Under the pieces are notes generated by a model. The model was not told the origin of the DNA. It was given only the letters and a program-made list of their open reading frames with translations, and did not search any database. The position numbers were made by a program, and so were the translations under genes. A stretch of DNA of 64,000 nt from Hygrocybe punicea (lineage: Eukaryota > Basidiomycota > Agaricomycetes > Agaricales > Hygrophoraceae). Below are positions 56,757 to 64,000 of this stretch, piece by piece (position 1 is the stretch's first letter; each line of letters opens with the position of its first letter). The DNA lies in NCBI GenBank assembly GCA_963556145.1, contig OY744463.1:5146001-5210000 (forward strand). The letters are read 5' to 3'.

Positions 56757-58264
56757 TTACATAGACAACGGCTCGTAATGTTCGTCGAATATACGTTTGC
56801 TGAATTGGCCGAACGTTTCTGTGGGTGTGAGGAGCTTATCTGTGTCAGGCTGCATAAACAAAGCGAATGTCTCCCGAGATATGTTGTTAGCTCCCTCGCA
56901 GGCACCAACCCGAACACAGTGAGGCGTGGCTCTCAGTCTTCCCGAAGTTGCTAGTTCGAGAGCTTCACCAGTTTGGAAAGCTATGCAGTCTTGAGGAATG
57001 AAAACCTGAATCTGATCACCACCTCTGGTGCGGATGTATAATCCTGACGCCGAAGACGGTGAGGTTACGATGGTAGGTTCCGAACTGAGCTTGGAGTTGC
57101 AAAGAAACATGGCCTATTGGTGGGTAAAAGTTGCTTCAGGTATGTTAGGAGCATTTATTTGGAGCCACTCACGGAGCAAAGACCTGTCAGAAGGGAATGA
57201 TCGAGGTGAAAACCACACCAACTATCGTCCGGTTCGTCGTCTCCGACAGAAATACTACCCAGGGAGGGAGGAAAATAATGTAAAAGTCGAGCTTTCGTGG
57301 TTTGTGATGTGCTAATCAACTCGGGCAGAGCCAAGGACGGATCTGTCAGATGCGACGATGCTACAGAAATTGATTTCAGCCAGACGTGGCGACAGGCAAG
57401 TAGATGGAGAGGATACCAAAAGGTTGGCATGCAATGGACAATTCACGTCCAACTTGGAATATGAATCTGGGAGATAACAATAGGTGACAAGGCGCTTTTC
57501 GGATCGCACTAGACGTTTTCACCTGCCTAGATGCTTAAAAGCATCTTCAAACCCTTCCACTCCTCTCTCTCTGTGGTCTGGCCCTACAGGCGGTGAGCGT
57601 GGATGGTAGAGTAGTTGCGCCACACTCACAGATATTGGCTCCATAATATTCGGGATAAGCTTCTCTTTGTGCTTTCGGCACAGTACATTCGTCCAAGACG
57701 GGGTTAGCATAATAGGATGCCTTCAAGAAATCTGATACTATCACCTTCAGATACCGATGCAGTCTACAATGTTGATATGTCATACCTGGCCTCCCATTCA
57801 TGATTTCCTATATTTGTATTTCCAAGTCGTGAATTAGGTATAAAAAGAGATGATGTACGAACTTTTCCGTGAGACCAACCAAAGCTACCATTCCAAAATC
57901 AACATATACTGGTGTGGAGAAATAGATGGCGTGCCAACCTGTATCTACTGGTAGGATCAGCATACCTTTCTCTGGTACCCTCATCCAGTTGTGCAAATTT
58001 GTATGCCAGCTTCAGCAATCTTTCCCGGTGCTCACGGTACACCTGGGGCAGATCTCGGACTAAAATAATACCGAGGGACTTCTGCGATCCAAAAGCCTCC
58101 TCTTTAATGACCGTTTAGCAAAGTGGAAGGGTAAGAGAGAGAATCTCACCGATTGAAGCTTGCACTGGCAAAGAAAGTGGCGATGAGACCAAGGTCGGGT
58201 ACGATATTGAAACCACGCCGTTCACTCTGTGGATTGTCTGACTCGGAAGGCTTACATTGGACAT
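56757..58264 (-). CDS. 2-oxoglutarate/Fe(II)-dependent oxygenase-like protein (isopenicillin-N-synthase fold)
   Basis: The N-terminal exon from ATG 58264 has SLPSQTIHRVNGVVSISYPT. The next exon has LGIILVRDLPQVYREHRERL, which fits the N-terminal helix region of the family. Later exons carry YYANPVLDECTVPKAQRE, EGFEDAFKHLG, and the metal motif GFHLDHSLLTGL (His-x-Asp). The C-terminal exon has GLYIRTRGGDQIQVFIP, IAFQTGEALELATSGRLRAT and PHCVRVG (second His and substrate-binding region), ending at 56757. About six exons; some boundaries are approximate and an earlier start (58438) cannot be excluded. The substrate is unknown. Confidence 0.7.
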
Positions 58265-58594
58265 GTTCGACGGTTCGACCGTGACGGTAAGACTTGAATC
58301 CTTCCTAAGTAAGCTTATTATCACTGGAAAAGGACTACTACCACAGTCTACCAGTAGTAGATCGACGACTCGGAGTTGCCTTTCAAAGCGGTTGCGAGTG
58401 GGGCATCGCACATCGCCAGACAACAAGTCACTCTTCATTACAACCGTTGTTAGTGCATCCAGGCGAACGCTGAGATCATCTGAGATTTCAGGTCTCCCTT
58501 ACTGTGTTACAAAGCCTTTACGTTACTAGTAGTCGGCACCACCTGACCTACTCCTTGCCGACCTTCACAGAACTGGGGCATTTACTGGTAGTTA

Positions 58595-60103
58595 ATGGTT
58601 GGCGTTGTAGTACTCTTTGTCTGGTTAACGCTAATGGTCCACAGGTCTTTGTCAACACAAAAAAGTTTGCCTGGTATGCTCAATTCATCATAACCTTGCC
58701 AAGTTGCTGTCACTCACATAAAGCTTCGGCATCGTAGCGTGTCTTGCATAAAAGGGCATCGATCTTCTTCGTGCCATCACGCTGACAGACCTCTGTTCGA
58801 AATCAAGAAAAAGGGTCGACCCGTCTCTCAGTGCGAGAAATGTCGCGAGCTGCGACATTCCCGGAAGGTCCATTCGAAATGCGAATGCAATGATAGCGAT
58901 CAGTTGAGGGTGCAGGTGTCCTCACCGAGCAACAAATGTGCGTGCAGCGACGTCCAAATAAATCTTCAACTGAATTTATTCCAGCAAGGCGATTCGTTCC
59001 CATTGTCCCAGCCCTTCCAAACGGTCTGAAAGACGTGCTACAGGCTTCCGGATCTTCTAGCCAGGTTCCCGCTGACTCAAGACAAAGAGGTACATGGAGT
59101 CTCGTACTGTGGAATTTATTTCTGACGTTCGCTTCCAGTCGACACACTGCTTAATCCTTGTCACTGCGACAGCGTCTGGAAGTGCCAATGCCCGAAATCT
59201 AATGTTCCTGCCACCCCGGCTACCCCTGAAATCGAACCGTTAGAGGAGGCTGGTCTTGCTGTGCTGGCTCGCGCTGCCGTAAGATGTTGTAAGCAACCAC
59301 AACATAGTTCCACTCCAGCCCCTCAGAGTGGTGCAACGTCGATTCCTAGCCTTGCGCAAAACCCAGATCACGTTCAAACAACCAAGTCGCTGATCGTGCG
59401 ACCCGGGAATTCTATCCATACTTTGCGCAGTCATAACAATACTCTCCCTCCCGAACCGTCCTTTATCCAACCACGACCTGCCCTTCCTCCCATATCCTCT
59501 CCGGCACCTTCAAGGCAACTCGCATTGCCCACATTCCCTACGATGCCGCCCGTGAACGCGATCAAGTCGTTAGCTGGCTCAGGATGTACCTGTGGCCTCC
59601 AGTGTGGGTGTCCTGGATGCGTTCAACACCGCAATCTTGATAAAGCGTCCGAATATCACAAGGACTGTGCCGATGGATGCCAGACTTGTATTGACTACGA
59701 TGGGGGGATTGAATTACCGAATCTTGCCTCTGGTCCCAGCGGCGTGAGCATCATCGACCGATTCTTTGCCCGCGCGGCGGCTCTACCTCGGCCCCCGATT
59801 AATCGTAAAATGGGCGTCCTCCTGGACCCCATGGATCTGAACGTCTATCCCATGGCCGCCCGAGAAACGAATGGACAAGGCGCTGCGTTTGGGCTCGTCA
59901 ATCTCCCCAAACTGGAGTGCTGTAATGGGCGGTGCGGCTGCCCAGGAGGTCGTTGTGCGTGTGGAAAGTTTTGCGATGGTGCCTGCGTGGGGCCTACCCA
60001 TCGAAATTTGGCTCCGGTTGACGCCTCGCTGGGATTAACCTCACCTGATACGACGTCAAAGGCGTCTCCTGAGCGGTCACCCTCGCCGGTACCACAGAAG
60101 TGA
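58595..60103 (+). CDS. Copper-fist transcription factor (ACE1/CUP2-like)
   Basis: After a very short first exon and an intron the protein reads VFVNTKKFAC, then across another intron CVSCIKGHRSSSCHHADRP, FEIKKKGRPVSQCEKCREL and VHSKCEC. This is the complete copper-fist DNA-binding domain with its zinc site and KKGRP minor-groove motif. The C-terminal part has Cys-rich clusters CTCGLQCGCPGC and CCNGRCGCPGGRCACGKFC, expected to bind Cu(I). Stop at 60103. It would activate copper-responsive genes such as metallothioneins. The start at 58595 depends on a 45-bp intron with a weak donor (GTTGGC). Confidence 0.85.
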
Positions 60104-60331
60104 ACGTTTTACTTTTGGCTCCTATACTTATTTTTCATGCGCACTATCGTTTCATATTTTTCATTTGGAATGGTTGTTGAATACCCGAATGGCGAGATGA
60201 AGTGTTCAGTTCACCGCAACACGTGAAAGTTTCCACGTTGATACTTAAAGTAAGGCGGAAGTGAGTGCTCCCGGACAGTACAACGGAGATAATACCGAGC
60301 GTCATTTGGAACGGGAATTCGTAGCCATAAA
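60104..60331. other. Intergenic spacer
   Basis: Between the convergent copper-fist gene and the cupin pseudogene; no feature seen. Confidence 0.5.
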
Positions 60332-60867
60332 CTAAAGTTCAGCTTTTATTGCGGGGAATTCACCAAACGGCTTGAGCAGAGCGTAAAAGCCTATCACATA
60401 TCATGTTATTTGTAAGAGTAGAGTAGTGTACGCTCCGCAACATCTGAACGGACCTTTCGCATTTCTCAGGATGGATATCTTTAGGTGAGTGCCTTCATCA
60501 ATACGCACGCAGTCACCTTCCCCTTTATCAATGAATTCTCCCTCTTTTGAGAGGTCCTCTAGGCGTAACTCACCTAACGCAGGACGAATTAATTATACCC
60601 CATGCCAGTGAAATATTGCGCACCCTCGAGCGTGATCCAGAACCCATCATACGGCCAAATGGTAGCAAAGGGCTCGTTTCATTCGAAGCAAACGGTACCG
60701 CAGGTGATCGGTTTCTCCTTCTCTGCGTTCCTGAAAATCTCGCTGAAAGTGACGCCCTCTTGTTGCCAAGGCTTGAATTCAACGGCTTGGAGTACATCCC
60801 GGCTGACCTGAGAATACTTGGTTGTAAGACACAGCTGCTGGTTGTGAGAACTCACGGCGATAGGCAT
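60332..60867 (-). pseudogene. Cupin-like gene, broken paralogue
   Basis: It has the same exon pattern as the copy at 61601-62125: MPIA, intron GTGAGT..CTCAG, VSRDVLQAVEFKPWQQEG .. ITCGTVCFE, then TGA where the sister reads Gly, then NEPFATIWPYDGFWITLEG, further exons, and GFYALLKPFGEFPAIKAEL with the stop at 60332-60334. The in-frame TGA (GGA to TGA) breaks the protein. Confidence 0.65.
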
Positions 60868-61600
60868 TGTGATAGCTGAACCTGTGTGGGTGTCGACGAG
60901 ATGCACCCATTAATTATGTTACAGAGGCGGACTTCCAATGCGAGAACGAGGTTGATCACAGAAGCGAGAGAGAGAAACGGGGCCGGTGCATCCACTTGTG
61001 GGAGATTCCTAGTTGATCAACTAGTTATAGTTGGCCTTCCGGGAGATAAGATCCGGTACCGGGAGATACTTCGAGTCGCCATTGGCCAGGGCGTTCCGGA
61101 AACGGCCTCGTTGAGATTTCCCGCAACCCAAGGACTAGCATTACGATACATCCTGAAAGAGAAATGATCATTGGTCAGCCAGTTTTATCAGTGTTCATGA
61201 GATTCACAATGATAGAGGTGTAGGCCGTAGGAGTGTTGCGCAAATTTCGTATTCAACATCGTGAACGAATTGATTGGTGGATTTGGAGACAGCTTTAGGT
61301 CAAGAAGTCTGTTTGACATTGGTGATTATCGATAGATCCGGAACGTCAACTAAACTATTTGAACACACCTGAAAGTTCAGGTGCCTTCCACTGTGTATAT
61401 CGTCGATCAACTTTGTGATAACAAACACAGACACGGTTCTCCCGTCAAATTTAACCTTTCACCCTCCCAATCTAGAAGACTAGAACTCGCTTTCTAGCTT
61501 GAATGGGTCGACCTGGCGAGCGAGAACTGGAGTTATGTTGGTTAAATCGTAGGATAATCGCACTCAAATGTTAATTTGTATAGGAACTTGTGTCGATACA
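60868..61600. other. Intergenic DNA between cupin paralogues
   Basis: Short open frames only. A 93-codon frame at 60886-61167 has no recognisable features. Confidence 0.45.
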
Positions 61601-62125
61601 TTAAAGGTCAACTTTTACAGCGGGAAATTCACCGAACGGCTTGAGAACAACGTAAAATCCTATCAAGCACCCTCACTTTTAGGAGTTCTATTCCACAATG
61701 GCTAAACGTACCTTTGCCTTTCTTCATGTTGCTGGTCTTTATATTCGTGCCTTCATCAATACGTACGCAGTCACCCGACTTGACATCGATGAAATCTCCA
61801 GTTGCGATGTCCTCTAGGCGTAACTCACCTGTACGACGCGAATTGGTTAGTTTCTCGCTCCAGGAGAATCTTACGTACCCTCAAGATTTATGAAGAACCC
61901 ATCATACGGCCACTTGGTAGCAAAGGGCTCGTTTCCTTCGAAGGAAACGGTGCCGCAGGTGACCGGTTTCTCCTTCTCTGTGTTGCCGAAAATCTCGCTG
62001 AAAGTGATGCCCTCTTGTTGCCAAGGCTTGAATTCAACGGCATGGAGTACATCTCGGCTGACCTAAAGAAAGTTTGGTCAACATACGACGCTGCTTCGGT
62101 TATGACAACTCACGGTGACTGGCAT
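61601..62125 (-). CDS. Small cupin-domain protein (EutQ-like jelly roll)
   Basis: MPVT, intron GTGAGT..CTTTAG, VSRDVLHAVEFKPWQQEGIT .. TCGTVSFEGNEPFATKW and PYDGFFINLEG. Then intron GTACGT..GTACAG, ELRLEDIATGDFIDVKSGDC, RIDEGTNIKT, and a last exon GFYVVLKPFGEFPAVKVDL with TAA at 61601-61603. The pattern of LEGELRLED, GDFIDVKSGD and RIDEGT corresponds to the two conserved cupin motifs of small RmlC/EutQ-like proteins, though the metal-binding histidines are missing. Substrate unknown. Additional upstream exons are possible. Confidence 0.6.
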
Positions 62126-62700
62126 TGTGGTCAACTTGCGTGGGTGATAGGCTCTGGATAGGGTGAAACACCCTTTAAATATATAGCCGACTTGCATCTT
62201 ACCAGGTTGACGGGTCAACTAGATCCATTGTCAACTAAACTTCCCATGTGATACAAGTGGGTGGTGGCGAATGCTTAAACTCGTCCTTCGTAAATGACAC
62301 CGAAGACGAGGATGGGTTTCTCCGCCATATTGATGCCGGAGGAGGAAAGAAGGGCATGCGATGGGTGAATTGGGCTCTTCTGAAAGCGAAATGGTTATCG
62401 ATTATCACTCATGATGATACGGGTGTGCCTTGAGGAAATGTCCGGACTCGTGTCTGGGTCAGATTAGCGAATACGCACTGGTTTTCAGTAGGTCTTTACA
62501 TGTCGATATTATCGATTAGCCATGGGTTGCGATTACGGAGAGTTTTTGGAACGTCAATTAACCTCAGCATGTGAGAAAAATCATTGAACACCACCTGAAA
62601 AGTTGTGCAAAAGCGTGAACCGCTCCGCTATTCTGCAACGATTTCTTGCTTCTGGACCTTCACGTTCGAGTACATCACACGTGATCGCGTGATCATTGAC
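62126..62700. other. Intergenic DNA with promoter of IMP2
   Basis: No supported gene; divergent start of the cupin gene on one side and IMP2 on the other. Confidence 0.45.
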
Positions 62701-63498
62701 ATGGCTTCATTTTGGACCAAGGTGAAAAAATCATGGCAGGCCAGCGTTCAATCGCCTATTCTCCGCAGGTCTTTCTCCGCCCTGTATTGGCTGCCAATCC
62801 CCATCATTTTCACCCAATATTTTTACGCAGTCAAAATCGTAACTGGAACGAGCATGCAGGTAGGTCTTCATCAACAATATGCCCGTTGACCGGGAATCAT
62901 GAATTTACCACCAGCTAGCCGACGCTTAACCCGGCCTCGTCACTTGGAAGGGACATTGTCATTTTCGATCGCTTGTCGCGACGCTTACGACGTCGGTTTA
63001 CGAGAGGAGAGGTGATAGCGCTGTGGTATGTTCAGCTCCTTGTGACACGCTCCGCCGTTCAATCAATACTTATTAATTTAGGTCTCCTGAGGATCCCAGC
63101 GTCTTATTGGTGAAGAGGATTCTTGCCCTCGAGGGGGACATCGTTAAAACATTGCCTCCGTACCCTGAGTCACAAGCTCGCGTTCCACCAGGGCATGTTT
63201 GGGTTGAAGGTGAACAGTCTACATCTGCCTACGTGTTCAAAGTAAAACTGTTTTAATAGGCGACCAACCCTTCCGCTCTGACGACAGCAATCGATTCGGA
63301 CCGGTAGGTACTTGGTTGCTTTGGTTAACTCTCTCTGACTCCTCTTGGAAGGTTTCCCTTGCCCTCCTTGACTCCCGACTGATCTTCATCCTCTGGCCAT
63401 TCGCACGCTTCGGACCTTTGGACCAGCAGCCACTCGCCAATTCTCGTGAGCGTGAATCATGGCGAACGTCAAGGGTCACAATAAATAGATGTGGATAG
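62701..63498 (+). CDS. IMP2: Mitochondrial inner membrane peptidase subunit 2
   Basis: Exons 62701-62859, 62919-63025, 63082-63209, 63260-63303 and 63352-63498 join in one frame to 194 residues. A membrane segment (FSALYWLPIPIIFTQYFYAV) precedes the catalytic Ser motif GTSMQ | PTLNP, which is split by intron 1. The Lys motif LLVKRILALEGDIV, the substrate-pocket motif VPPGHVWVEGDQPFRSDDS and RFGPVSLALLDSRL follow, with the C-terminal ILWPFARFGP. These are all hallmarks of the S26 peptidase Imp2, which trims intermembrane-space proteins such as cytochrome c1 in yeast. The length is normal for the family. Confidence 0.92.
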
Positions 63499-63825
63499 AT
63501 AAAAGTCGATAGATGAACGAGAGAGTTGAGTAAAATACAGCCTGCAGCTGGCAAGCTGGATGATCGCGTGAGACGTAAAGTCTTCTGACACTGTAACCTG
63601 CAACACCACCCGGCAATACTTCCATCGAGGCACATCCTACAAACGAAGGGACTGAGATGTAGGTGCGGAATACGAGGGGTGCCGGATACGTTGAAACTGC
63701 AGATCTGCAATACCTGCCAAGCAGCTGATTTGCGGTTGGCCTAACATGTACCCCTCTATAAGACGAGGCGTCATCCATATTCAACAGTCCCGCCACCCCT
63801 TTAACTCGCTTTCTTTTTTACCCAA

Positions 63826-64000
63826 TGTCTATACCACTTCCTTCAACCAAATTCGACTCCAACCCACCAACTGCCCGTACTTTTGCTTACCAGCATAAAC
63901 TGCCCAAGCTTCCTATCCCCCCCCTTGAGGATACATGCCGTCGGTACTTGAAAGCACTTGAGGCGTTGCAGGATGAAAGCGAACATGAAATAACGAAGAA
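63826..64000 (+). CDS. CAT2: Carnitine O-acetyltransferase, N-terminal part (cut by window end)
   Basis: ATG at 63826 opens MSIPLPSTKFDSNPP followed by TFAYQHKLPKLPIPPLEDTC and RRYLKALEALQ. This is the conserved start of the choline/carnitine acyltransferase domain (QxxLPxLPIPxLExT..RYL). The frame is open to the right edge without an intron. It probably moves acetyl groups between CoA and carnitine in peroxisomes or mitochondria. Confidence 0.8.

Noticed and set aside
1..64000. CRISPR arrays, operons or bacterial-type regulation
   Set aside because: The sequence is eukaryotic with spliceosomal introns; no regularly spaced identical short repeats with unique spacers were seen.

Overview
The window is nuclear DNA of a filamentous basidiomycete, most likely an Agaricomycete. 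The evidence is the dense genes with many 45-65 bp GT..AG introns, a sterol glucosyltransferase with GRAM-PH-GRAM layout, a GAS/GEL glucanosyltransferase, a copper-fist regulator, a SUR7/PalI membrane protein, a Helitron with a very long Rep-helicase, and several anonymous protein families that are amplified in agaric genomes.

Layout. 1-3.3 kb holds a decayed Ty3-type gag-protease-pol copy on the + strand, split by a solo LTR of a second family. 4.0-38.3 kb is a nested structure. A young Ty3/Gypsy element (minus strand, LTRs at 4731-5396 and 37554-38259, 4-bp target duplication ACGA) sits inside a decayed agaric-family gene. The Ty3 element is itself split inside its integrase by about 23.65 kb of inserted DNA (8343-31994) that has a Helitron 3' end at one edge. 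The two integrase halves join in frame, ...EEILCR | WGALEEIVTDNG.... The insertion carries a Rep-helicase with a cysteine-peptidase-like tail plus about 11.7 kb of cargo. That cargo is four multi-exon genes of agaric-type families: two with acidic/Lys-rich tails on the minus strand, an ATP-grasp-like gene on the plus strand, and a partly decayed plus-strand gene. A fixed 200-N gap inside the Helitron is flanked by about 3.86 kb of the same sequence on both sides, so the apparent tandem duplication of the helicase is almost certainly an assembly artefact.

The Ty3 element also carries, antisense between its integrase and 3' LTR, a spliced gene for a coiled-coil/cysteine-cluster protein. A decayed second copy of this gene with the same exon order lies at 41.2-42.8 kb beside a related LTR. 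The Ty3 primer binding site matches 16 of 17 bases at the 3' end of the tRNA-Lys(CUU) gene found at 49.66 kb in this same window.

38.3-45.4 kb is a graveyard: a KOW (Spt5-like) gene with a nonsense codon, hairpin tandem repeats, solo LTRs, an 80-bp-arm perfect-type palindrome, and AT-rich DNA with no gene. From 45.46 kb to the end the sequence is ordinary housekeeping DNA, in order: SR-type RNA-binding protein, GH72 glucanosyltransferase, tRNA-Lys, SUR7-like protein, sterol 3-beta-glucosyltransferase (ATG26/UGT51), a 2-oxoglutarate/Fe(II) oxygenase, a copper-fist transcription factor, two cupin paralogues (one broken), mitochondrial inner-membrane peptidase IMP2, and the start of carnitine acetyltransferase.

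All identifications were made by eye from motifs and splice joins. No database search was run.
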